A program made the translations under genes and the position numbers. From contig JAMPGE010000019.1 of the NCBI GenBank assembly GCA_023664085.1, forward strand, positions 1 to 34,897: a stretch of DNA of 34,897 nt. Reading direction: 5' to 3'. Below are positions 1 through 6,777 of this stretch, one piece after another. The notes under the pieces were generated by a model that was not told the DNA's origin, did no database searches, and saw nothing but the letters and a program-made list of their open reading frames with translations. How positions within the stretch are numbered: the first letter of the stretch is position 1; each line of letters begins with the position of its first letter. The DNA is from Muribaculum sp. GTDB taxonomy: Bacteria > Bacteroidota > Bacteroidia > Bacteroidales > Muribaculaceae.

Positions 1-84
1 GTCCTTCCGCACGTCCTTCCGCACGTCCTTCCGCACGTCCTTCCGCACGTCCTTCGGCACGTCCTTCGGCACGTCCTTCGGTCA
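1..84. repeat. 12-bp tandem repeat coding for the EGRA tail
   Basis: Seven consecutive 12-base units of GTCCTTCCGCAC type; the last three carry a CGG variant and the final one diverges. On the minus strand each unit reads as the four residues E-G-R-A in the Rpn-family gene. Because 12 is a multiple of three, gain or loss of units would lengthen or shorten the tail without a frameshift. The array continues beyond the window edge, so its real copy number is unknown. Confidence 0.9.
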
Positions 85-796
85 CTGCATAATCGAGTTG
101 GTTGTAATAATCTCTGAATGCCTTGAGATTTCTGTCGTATTCGAGGCGGTCTTCTTTTGAAAGACTTGCATAGGATGAGACATCTCCAAGTTCGTTAAAG
201 ATTGATCCGGGTCCGGTGAATGGCATAGTGTTCATATTTTCCATATGTATTAATGTGTAAATCCATTTGTCAAAAACAGAAGTGCACTCTTCTTTCTGCT
301 TTTTGAAATTCGGAAGTTGAATATATATAAAACGTGCTTTGTCCGTGATTGGTAGATGCGTATCCAAATCGCAAATCATGGCATCTGTTTTTACTTTGCT
401 GCCCAATATCGGGGAGTCGAATCTCAGAAAGGAAACGATTACAATAGGTTTGTAGTCATAATTCCACTGAGCACCGCTTTCTCCTTGTTCTACAATCGAT
501 TTTGACATATAATACAGTGTCCTGTCAATAAAGAAGGCCTGTGGCTTGTTCTGCATTTCCACGATGAACTGCTTTCCTTTGTCGGTGGTGCACAGCACGT
601 CATACACCACTCCACGATCTTCTCTGCGGCTTTTGCCTTTTTCTTTATCGTTGTAGTTAATGTCCACAATGGGCTCATAATCTTTGTCGGTACAGAGGAG
701 TTCGTTAAGAAAATTTATCAGAAATTTCTTTGAACTTTCCCTGCCGAAAATGTATTTGAAACCGAAGTCGGTAAAGGGATTGATAAATTTAGCCAT
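1..796 (-). CDS. Rpn family PD-(D/E)XK nuclease (recombination-promoting nuclease / putative transposase), 3' end missing
   Basis: The frame opens at ATG 796 and stays open to the window edge (265 codons), so the C-terminus lies outside. It begins MAKFINPFTDFGFKYIFG, the usual N-terminus of the Bacteroidota Rpn/PDDEXK_2 family. The nuclease core is visible as D66 (VVYDV) followed by E80-M-Q82 (FIVEMQ), matching the family D...ExQ pattern. From about residue 240 the protein runs into a repeated EGRA tetrapeptide tail encoded by 12-bp tandem repeats, a common tail in this family. Rpn proteins are DNA endonucleases linked to RecA-independent recombination; many are annotated as transposases although movement is unproven. 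It stands alone, with its own good promoter at 896-927. The family is confident; its biological role here is not known. Confidence 0.88.
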   Translation of the reverse strand, partial: MAKFINPFTDFGFKYIFGRESSKKFLINFLNELLCTDKDYEPIVDINYNDKEKGKSRREDRGVVYDVLCTTDKGKQFIVEMQNKPQAFFIDRTLYYMSKSIVEQGESGAQWNYDYKPIVIVSFLRFDSPILGSKVKTDAMICDLDTHLPITDKARFIYIQLPNFKKQKEECTSVFDKWIYTLIHMENMNTMPFTGPGSIFNELGDVSSYASLSKEDRLEYDRNLKAFRDYYNQLDYAVTEGRAEGRAEGRAEGRAEGRAEGRAEG

Positions 797-895
797 GGCT
801 GAAAGATTTGGTTAAAGGGTTCGCTTGAATGAGAAGAGCTCTGTGAGAATAGCACTAAAAGGGGATGCAACGGGAAGTTGCTCCTGCTTAAAATG

Positions 896-927
896 CAAAT
901 GTAAAAAATAATGATAAAAAAAGCAAA
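896..927 (-). promoter_or_regulatory. Bacteroidota promoter of the Rpn-family nuclease gene
   Basis: On the minus strand TTTG (927-924) is separated by exactly 20 bases from TACATTTG (903-896), fitting the Bacteroidota TTTG / TAnnTTTG consensus. Transcription would begin near 889, giving a leader of about 90 bases before ATG 796. Confidence 0.7.
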
Positions 928-1209
928 TCGGGAGTGGGCAGGTTTATTCAATGTTTGTGCAAAACAAAGGAGCCGGAAACCAAATAACCGTCGGCTTTTG
1001 GTTCCCGACCCGCAAATTCCTACTATTGTTGAAGAGATTAAGGTAAAAGCGATGCTAAAAGGAGTAGGACCGTGCATCGCAAATGGATATTGTTTTAGAC
1101 AGATTGTGAGTGAACTAAATATTCATTTCAAATAATAAAAAAGTGATTCGTCATTGAGGTTACAGTGTGTATTTTTCACAGTCGTCAGACAAAATAGTTC
1201 GGTGGATAT
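928..1209. other. Intergenic, no gene recognised
   Basis: This stretch lies between the response regulator stop (1210) and the nuclease promoter. A plus-strand frame of 74 codons crosses it (911-1135) but starts inside the promoter, matches no family I recognise and has no promoter of its own. An imperfect inverted repeat lies near 972-1008 (GGAAACCAAA facing TTTTGGTTCC). No clear terminator with a T-run was found for the response regulator. Confidence 0.5.
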
Positions 1210-1866
1210 CTAATGTAAAATATCGCCTTTCTTTACATATCCTTTGAATATCGCCTTGGCTATCAGATCGGCCACGTTGGTGGCTCCGAGTTTCATAAAG
1301 AGTGATTTGCGGTGAGCCTCAACGGTATTGACGGTGACAAACAAAGCGGCGGCGATTTCGCGCGATGTCTTGCCCCGCGCTATCTGACGCAGAATCTCCA
1401 GTTCTCTTTCCGACGGGAAAAACGATGGATCCTCCATGCTGGCCATTACGTTTTTCACCCTCTGGCAGTAATACCTGTTGCCGCCGAGAATACAAAGAAT
1501 GGCTTGGATCACCTCATCGCACCGGCCGGATTTGTAGATGATGCCGTCTACCTCGCGTGACAAAAGCTTGCGCAGAGTCCACACTTCTTCATGCACGGTG
1601 CTGACGATGATCCGGGCATCCGCATGCCGTGCGCGTATCATCTCCATAAGCACGAATCCGTCGATATCCGGTAGCTCAAGGTCTATGATATATATGCCAA
1701 ACCTTTTGGCCTCATCCATTACCCTCACAAGGTCATTGGCGTTGGCGAATGCATCGATTTTCCCTATACCATGGCCGGAGAGAATGCTCTTTAAACCTTC
1801 CCGGATCAGCGCGTGATCGTCTACCACGGCAATCTGAAGTGTTGATAATGCGGAATTGTGGGTCAT
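1210..1866 (-). CDS. NarL/FixJ-type response regulator (receiver + LuxR HTH)
   Basis: This 218-aa cytoplasmic transcription factor has the standard two-domain layout. The receiver spans about residues 10-130, with the acidic pair D16/D17, phosphoacceptor D62 (YIIDLELPD), the switch Ser/Thr at 89/90 and K112 (IYKSG). A LuxR-type helix-turn-helix spans about 150-215 (SEREILR-like start, then TSREIAAALFVTVNTVEAHRK). All phosphotransfer residues are present, so it should be phosphorylated by a histidine kinase, but none is encoded nearby: it is an orphan in this window. ATG 1866 is the only sensible start. A good promoter lies at 1892-1922 and a perfect inverted repeat overlaps its -33 side, suggesting tight and possibly autogenous control. 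The target genes cannot be read from sequence. Confidence 0.93.
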   Translation of the reverse strand: MTHNSALSTLQIAVVDDHALIREGLKSILSGHGIGKIDAFANANDLVRVMDEAKRFGIYIIDLELPDIDGFVLMEMIRARHADARIIVSTVHEEVWTLRKLLSREVDGIIYKSGRCDEVIQAILCILGGNRYYCQRVKNVMASMEDPSFFPSERELEILRQIARGKTSREIAAALFVTVNTVEAHRKSLFMKLGATNVADLIAKAIFKGYVKKGDILH

Positions 1867-1891
1867 CGGCGGAATCTTTTAGTTGATTCTG

Positions 1892-1922
1892 CAAAGGTAA
1901 TGTTTTGATTCTTAATTGTCAA
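1892..1922 (-). promoter_or_regulatory. Promoter of the response regulator gene
   Basis: On the minus strand TTG (1922-1920) is followed after 20 bases by TACCTTTG (1899-1892), matching TAnnTTTG. The start site would be near 1885, leaving about 20 bases of leader before ATG 1866. Confidence 0.65.
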
Positions 1923-1940
1923 TTACGGAAATCCGTAATT
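1921..1940. promoter_or_regulatory. Perfect inverted repeat overlapping the -33 region (candidate operator)
   Basis: AATTACGGAAATCCGTAATT has two perfect 8-bp arms around AAAT. It overlaps the TTG at 1920-1922 and extends upstream of it. Dimeric NarL/LuxR proteins bind such dyads, so autoregulation is plausible but inferred. It could instead be a small hairpin in the polA 3' region, although no T-run follows it on the minus strand. Confidence 0.5.
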
Positions 1941-1997
1941 TTAAATGCTTTGTCCAGCCGATGTGCCGATCACGCGATTTTTGCGGAGGGAAGGGCT

Positions 1998-4811
1998 CTA
2001 ATGGGCGTCGAGCCAATTGGTGGCTACGCCCGCCGTGGCTGTGAGGCGTACCTTTCCAGCGTAAGCCTCCTCCATGAGACGCTCCACGAGTTCCTGCATG
2101 GCCGGAAGCTCTTCGGGCACAACATCAAAATTCAATTCATCATGTACCTGCATTATCATCTTCGACTGCATCCCTTTTTCTGTCATCTCCTTGTCGATGG
2201 CCACCATTGCTCGCTTGATGATGTCGGCGGCCGAACCCTGCACGGGTGCGTTTACGGCGTTGCGTTCGGCATAGCCTCTCACCGTGGGATTGGCCGAGAG
2301 TATGTCCGGAAGATACCGTCTGCGTCCGGAACGGGTGAGGGCATAGCCGTGTTCGCGGGCCTGCTCCACGGAGTCCGACATATATTTGCGTATCGTAGGA
2401 AACGTGTTGAAGTAATTGTCGATAAGATCCTTGGCTTCTGAGCGGGGTATGTTCAGACGCTGGGAAAGGCCGAAGGGCGTGATGCCGTAGAGAATGCCGA
2501 AGTTGGCGGTCTTGGCATGTCTGCGCTCATCGGCGCTGACGTCTGCCACGTCCTTATGATAGATTTTGGCCGCGGTGATGGCATGGATGTCCGCTCCCGT
2601 TGCAAATGCGTCGAGCATTGTCCGGTCTCCGGCAAAATCGGCTACGAGGCGCAGCTCGATCTGGGAATAGTCGGCCGAGAGGAAGAGATTCCCTTCCGAT
2701 GGAATGAACGCTCTGCGGATTTCCCTTCCCATCTCTTCCCTCACCGGGATATTCTGCAGATTGGGATTGGAGGAGGAGATGCGTCCGGTGGCCGTGACTG
2801 TCTGATTGTAGTTGGTATGGACTCTGCCCGTGGAGTGGTTAAGCTGACCCGGAAGGGCCAGAAGGTATGTGCTCAGGAGCTTCCTGAGTTTGCGATAGTC
2901 GAGGATTTTCTGCACTACAGGACTTTTGTGCAGCAATTTCTCAAGCACTGCCTCGGATGTGGAATATTGCCCCGTTTTGGTCTTTTTGGCCTTTGGGTCA
3001 AGAGCCATTTTCTCAAACAGTACTTCTCCCACTTTGGCCGGGCTGCTTACGTTGAAGTCGGTTCCGGCCAGATCATGTATCTCTTTTTCGATTTGTGTGA
3101 GCCTGCCTTCCATTTCATCGGCGGCCTGCCGCAAAGCCTGCATGTCTATCCTTACTCCCGTGATCTCCATCTTCGCCAGAACGCGGGCAAGGGGAAACTC
3201 TACATCCACCAGCAGAGGCCAGGCATCGATGGCCTTTACTTCCTTTTCAAGCGGATCGCGGAGCATCAGGCATACCAGGGCCTCTTCGCACAGGCGGCAT
3301 CGGCTTTCTTCCGATATTTCGATCGGAGCGGGCAGTATGCCGGGAGCCGGGGCGTTTTTGCGGCCGGCTTTTGCAGACTCCGGCACGGGCTGCATTTGAT
3401 GATTGAGATATGATGAGGCAATCAGATCTATGCCATGGCGCATGTCGGCCTGGAGCAGATAGTGCGCAAGAGTCACGTCGAAATAGTTGGAAAGGGAAGG
3501 AACGGAGGGGATCCGACCGGGGGCCGCCGTGGCGCGGGCCGCGCAGATCATCGTGGCCTTGGCGTCGGCGGTGACCTTCTCCAGATCATGTCGTGCGAAG
3601 ATATCGAGCACCGCGGCCTGTGCGTCGGCATAGTCAGCGGCAACCACCCAGCATTTTCCTCCCTCTACGGCAATTGCGGTGGCTTCCCACCGCAGGCTCA
3701 TGTCATCATCGCCGGGTGCAAGGATGGCGATGCCGATTCTTTTTGCATCAAGCGTATGGCGTTTCATCTCCTCAAGTGTTGCATCGTCGGCGACCGCCTT
3801 GAAGTCGTGGGGCAGGCTTTCGAGGGAAGTGGCTTGCGACGGTTTCCGCGCGGCATCGTTCCGCGTGTCGGCATTGTCGTCCGGCGTGAAGTCAAACAGG
3901 CTGGCGGGAGCCGCTTTGGCCGCGGTCTGCATTCCCATACGTTTGCGCACCCGCTCCGCGAGGGTGCGGAATTCCATTTCCTTAAAAATGGCAAACAGTT
4001 TGTCCGTATCCGGTCGGCGACACACAAGATCGTCGGGTCTGATGTCAAGTGGCACGTCGGTGCGGATCGTGGCCAGATATTTGGAGAAGAGGATCTGCTC
4101 GGCGTTTTCCTCCACTTTCTTTTTCAAGGCTCCCTTCAATTGGTCGGTGTGGGCGATAAGGTTATCGACACTGCCGAAATCACCTATCAGCTTCACGGCG
4201 GTCTTCTCCCCCACTCCCGGGCAGCCGGGAATATTGTCGATCTTGTCGCCCATCAGAGCAAGCAGATCTATCACCTGCCGGGTGGACTGCAGCCCGTATC
4301 TCCGGATCACCTCCTGCTCACCGCGCAGTTCAAAGTCCTGTCCGCGATAGGCCGGCTTGTATTGGAGCACGTTGGAAGAGACCAACTGGCCGAAATCTTT
4401 GTCTGGCGTCATCATGTATACTGTGAAGCCTTCGGCCTCGGCGCGGCGCGCCATAGTGCCGATCACGTCGTCGGCCTCAAATCCCTCTTTGAGGATGATC
4501 GGGATATTGTAGGCCCGTATTATTTCCTTTATGACGGGTATGGATTTCTTGATGTCTTCGGGAGTGGAAGAGCGTTCTCCCTTGTAGTCGGCATACGCTT
4601 CGGAGCGAAATGTGGGCCCGGCGGGATCGAAACATACGGCAATGTGGGATGGATGCTCCTTGCGAAGCACCTCTTCCAGCGTATTTACAAAACCGAAGAT
4701 CGCGGATGTGTTGAAGCCGTCGCGAGTGAGCCGCGGCATCTTTATAAGAGCGTAATATGCCCTGAAAATCAGAGCATAGGCATCAAGGAGAAACAATCTT
4801 TTCTCGTCCAT
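1998..4811 (-). CDS. polA: DNA polymerase I, proofreading domain apparently inactive
   Basis: The protein is 937 aa from ATG 4811; the frame extends three codons upstream to a TTG, which I reject. The N-terminal 5'-3' nuclease covers about 1-290 (LFLLDAYALIFRAYYAL; FEADDVIG; TPDKDFGQLV; the H3TH GVGEKTAVKLI). The C-terminal polymerase covers about 540-937 with motif A DYSQIELR (D714), motif B RRHAKTANFGILYG (K767, Y775) and motif C VHDE (D891), all intact. The phenylalanine in motif B is the one that discriminates against dideoxynucleotides. The middle 3'-5' exonuclease-like domain (about 325-520) keeps its place but lacks the DxE, D and YxxxD residues. The enzyme should fill gaps and remove RNA primers but not proofread. 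It is divergent from the prenyl synthase gene, with a promoter at 4874-4881. Confidence 0.97.
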   Translation of the reverse strand: MDEKRLFLLDAYALIFRAYYALIKMPRLTRDGFNTSAIFGFVNTLEEVLRKEHPSHIAVCFDPAGPTFRSEAYADYKGERSSTPEDIKKSIPVIKEIIRAYNIPIILKEGFEADDVIGTMARRAEAEGFTVYMMTPDKDFGQLVSSNVLQYKPAYRGQDFELRGEQEVIRRYGLQSTRQVIDLLALMGDKIDNIPGCPGVGEKTAVKLIGDFGSVDNLIAHTDQLKGALKKKVEENAEQILFSKYLATIRTDVPLDIRPDDLVCRRPDTDKLFAIFKEMEFRTLAERVRKRMGMQTAAKAAPASLFDFTPDDNADTRNDAARKPSQATSLESLPHDFKAVADDATLEEMKRHTLDAKRIGIAILAPGDDDMSLRWEATAIAVEGGKCWVVAADYADAQAAVLDIFARHDLEKVTADAKATMICAARATAAPGRIPSVPSLSNYFDVTLAHYLLQADMRHGIDLIASSYLNHQMQPVPESAKAGRKNAPAPGILPAPIEISEESRCRLCEEALVCLMLRDPLEKEVKAIDAWPLLVDVEFPLARVLAKMEITGVRIDMQALRQAADEMEGRLTQIEKEIHDLAGTDFNVSSPAKVGEVLFEKMALDPKAKKTKTGQYSTSEAVLEKLLHKSPVVQKILDYRKLRKLLSTYLLALPGQLNHSTGRVHTNYNQTVTATGRISSSNPNLQNIPVREEMGREIRRAFIPSEGNLFLSADYSQIELRLVADFAGDRTMLDAFATGADIHAITAAKIYHKDVADVSADERRHAKTANFGILYGITPFGLSQRLNIPRSEAKDLIDNYFNTFPTIRKYMSDSVEQAREHGYALTRSGRRRYLPDILSANPTVRGYAERNAVNAPVQGSAADIIKRAMVAIDKEMTEKGMQSKMIMQVHDELNFDVVPEELPAMQELVERLMEEAYAGKVRLTATAGVATNWLDAH

Positions 4812-4873
4812 TTCAATCAATAGTTACAGTTGCGGCCGGGGCGGATCCCGCGGTGGCCGCGCGATTAATATGG

Positions 4874-4921
4874 CAAAAATAACAAATTAGTGTCTTATAT
4901 TATAAATTTTTGCTAATTTTG
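4874..4921. promoter_or_regulatory. Divergent promoters for polA and the prenyl synthase operon
   Basis: On the minus strand TATTTTTG (4881-4874) would start polA transcription near 4867. On the plus strand TAATTTTG (4914-4921) would start the prenyl synthase operon near 4928, leaving a leader of about 85 bases. Neither has a perfect TTTG at -33 (TTAT-like and TTAG-like sequences sit there). The back-to-back layout closely resembles the one at 13454-13500. Confidence 0.55.
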
Positions 4922-5011
4922 TGACAAAATTGGACAGGCGTTCAATAGCCCGTCCCCCAAAAAATAAACAATCAAAGCCCTTACCGCAAAAATTTAGCCC
5001 TTCTTCATCAG

Positions 5012-5986
5012 ATGAACCAGCTCGATAAAATCAGGCAATTGTTGGCCCGGGATCTCGATAGGATGAACTCCATCATCAAAGACTCTCTGGCTACGCCCAA
5101 TCATTTGATGAACGAGATCGTGACGGGCTATCTGAAGACAAAAGGAAAGCAGATCCGGCCTGTGCTCGTACTTCTTTCCGCAAAATTTTTCGATGAAGTC
5201 AACGATGACGTGCTTTATGCCGGCGCTGCCCTTGAGATGCTTCATAATGCTTCGTTGATCCACGATGACGTGGTGGACGACACGATGCTTCGCCGCGACA
5301 ATCCTACGGTGAACGCCGTCTGGGGCAATCATCTGGCAGTGCTTGTGGGCGACTTCTTCGTATCAAACGCTTTGGCCGCCGGCATTCGTACCGGACATCT
5401 TTCCATCATTTCCGCCCTCTCGGCCCTCGGTCAGGAGCTCTCGCTCGGAGAAGTGGACCAGATATGCAATGCCCGCGAACATCATTTCGACGAGCAGAGT
5501 TATTTCTCGGCCATTCAGAAGAAAACGGCTTCTCTTTTTATGAATTGCGTGAGGATGGGCGCCGAGGCCGTGCGCACTCCCGAAGAAGACATTCGTCCGA
5601 TGGTGGAATATGCCCGCCTGCTCGGCCTCGCCTTCCAGATTAAGGATGACGTGTTCGACTATTTCGACGATGCCGCCATCGGCAAACCCACCGGCAATGA
5701 TCTGCGGGAGGGAAAGATGACGCTGCCGCTGCTGCATGCCCTCTCGGTGGCCCCCCGGAAGGAAGCCGATCAAATGAAGGATCTGATCCGGCGCGGCAAT
5801 CTCACGGATGAGGAGATAGCGGTGCTCATTTCCTTTGCAAAAAATCACGACGGCATTGAGTATGCCTTCCACACTATGCGCGGCCTTCAGGCCAAAGCCG
5901 ACGCCATTATCGCTCCCTATCCCGATTCGCAGTGGAAGGAAGCCTTTCGGGGCCTGTTAGATTTCATCATCAACCGCAACAGATAA
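5012..5986 (+). CDS. Long-chain polyprenyl diphosphate synthase (octaprenyl-type)
   Basis: This 324-aa trans-prenyltransferase condenses isopentenyl diphosphate onto an allylic primer. The first aspartate-rich motif is DDVVD (85-89, in LIHDDVVDDTMLRR) and the second is DDVFD (212-216, in FQIKDDVFDYF), followed by the GKPTGNDLREGKMTLPLL stretch. GKQIRP (45-50) forms part of the IPP site. Alanine 80, five residues before the first motif, is small, which in this family allows long products rather than farnesyl or geranylgeranyl diphosphate. The likely use is the menaquinone side chain, but chain length is not readable from sequence, so no symbol is given; it is ispB-like. The downstream rnhB start overlaps its stop in TAATG, so the two are co-translated. 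Confidence 0.93.
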   Translation: MNQLDKIRQLLARDLDRMNSIIKDSLATPNHLMNEIVTGYLKTKGKQIRPVLVLLSAKFFDEVNDDVLYAGAALEMLHNASLIHDDVVDDTMLRRDNPTVNAVWGNHLAVLVGDFFVSNALAAGIRTGHLSIISALSALGQELSLGEVDQICNAREHHFDEQSYFSAIQKKTASLFMNCVRMGAEAVRTPEEDIRPMVEYARLLGLAFQIKDDVFDYFDDAAIGKPTGNDLREGKMTLPLLHALSVAPRKEADQMKDLIRRGNLTDEEIAVLISFAKNHDGIEYAFHTMRGLQAKADAIIAPYPDSQWKEAFRGLLDFIINRNR

Positions 5987-6594
5987 TGCTACTCCCTTTC
6001 ATGCGCGATGACGTAGTGGAGGCCGGATGCGATGAAGCCGGCCGCGGCTGCCTGTGCGGCCCGGTAAGCTGCGCCGCGGTGATTCTCCCTCCCGACTTTG
6101 ACTGCCCGGAGCTCAATGATTCCAAACAGCTGAGCGCCAAGGTGCGCGAGCGTCTGCGTCCAGTCATTGAGGAAAAGGCCCTGGCATGGGCCGTGGTGAT
6201 GGTCAGTGCCGAGGAAATTGACGAAATCAACATCCTCAACGCTTCGATTCTGGGAATGCACCGCGCTCTGGATCGTCTGAGCATTCGCCCCGGACATATT
6301 ATTGTTGACGGCAATCGATTTAAACCCTATTTCGGCCCCGACAGGTTTTTCAACGGCGGCCCGGCCGACGCAGTGCCCTCCACCACCGTGGTTAAGGGCG
6401 ATGCCAAATACATGAGCATAGCTGCGGCCTCGGTGCTTGCAAAGACTCATCGCGACCGGCTGATGCGGGAGTATGCCGGGCAATATCCCGGCTATGGCTG
6501 GGAGAAAAACGCCGGATATCCCACTCCCGCGCATAAAGAGGCTCTGAGGCGGTTGGGGCTGCCGCCGATTATACGGCGTTCCTTCAAATTCTGA
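5986..6594 (+). CDS. rnhB: Ribonuclease HII
   Basis: The 202-aa enzyme cleaves RNA in RNA:DNA hybrids and at single ribonucleotides in DNA. The hallmark motif GCDEAGRGCLCGPV carries D16 and E17, the third acid is D108 (IIVDGNRF) and the fourth is D139 in the KGDAKYMSIAAASVLAK block. The C-terminus YGWEKNAGYPTPAH is also typical of the family. The start is taken at ATG 5986, whose A is the last base of the upstream TAA (TAATG); the frame is open further upstream, but that would overlap the prenyl synthase. ATG 6001 is an alternative that removes only five residues. It is translationally coupled to the prenyl synthase gene, with no functional link expected. Confidence 0.96.
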   Translation: MLLPFMRDDVVEAGCDEAGRGCLCGPVSCAAVILPPDFDCPELNDSKQLSAKVRERLRPVIEEKALAWAVVMVSAEEIDEINILNASILGMHRALDRLSIRPGHIIVDGNRFKPYFGPDRFFNGGPADAVPSTTVVKGDAKYMSIAAASVLAKTHRDRLMREYAGQYPGYGWEKNAGYPTPAHKEALRRLGLPPIIRRSFKF

Positions 6595-6607
6595 AGGCGA
6601 ATCGGGG

Positions 6608-6714
6608 AATGCGGGCTTCCGGCTCGCATTTCGGCAAATAGGGCTTTACGCCTTTTGCGGGCCGGAGGCCCGCCATCCTTGAGGTTTCCGCGGGCCGGAG
6701 GCCCCCACCCTTGA
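6608..6714. repeat. REP-like palindromes (cluster 1)
   Basis: Three hairpin-forming units lie just after rnhB: an AATGCG/CGCATT hairpin (6608-6630), GCGGGCC-GGA-GGCCCGC (6657-6673), and a second GGGCC-GGA-GGCCC unit near 6692. The last two are followed by ATCCTTG or ACCCTTG, the complement of the CAAGGA tag seen in the clusters around the transposase. They are base variants of the same repeat family. Confidence 0.7.
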
Positions 6715-6724
6715 AAATAAATAA

Positions 6725-6754
6725 GAAGTCCTGCGGTTTTGGCCGCAGGACTTC
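6725..6754 (-). terminator. Strong intrinsic terminator between convergent genes
   Basis: A perfect 12-bp stem (GAAGTCCTGCGG / CCGCAGGACTTC) with a 6-base loop. On the minus strand it is followed by a T-rich run (TTATTTATTTTC), so it best serves the secreted protein gene ending at 6778. It could also slow transcription arriving from rnhB. Confidence 0.8.
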
Positions 6755-6777
6755 CTTATTTGGGAATGTGGTTGGGA

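Noticed and set aside
911..1135. A 74-aa plus-strand gene
   Set aside because: Its start lies within the minus-strand nuclease promoter, it has no promoter of its own and resembles no family I know.
3435..4823. Long plus-strand open frame opposite polA
   Set aside because: polA is unmistakable on the minus strand; the antisense frame is a side effect of G-C-rich third codon positions.
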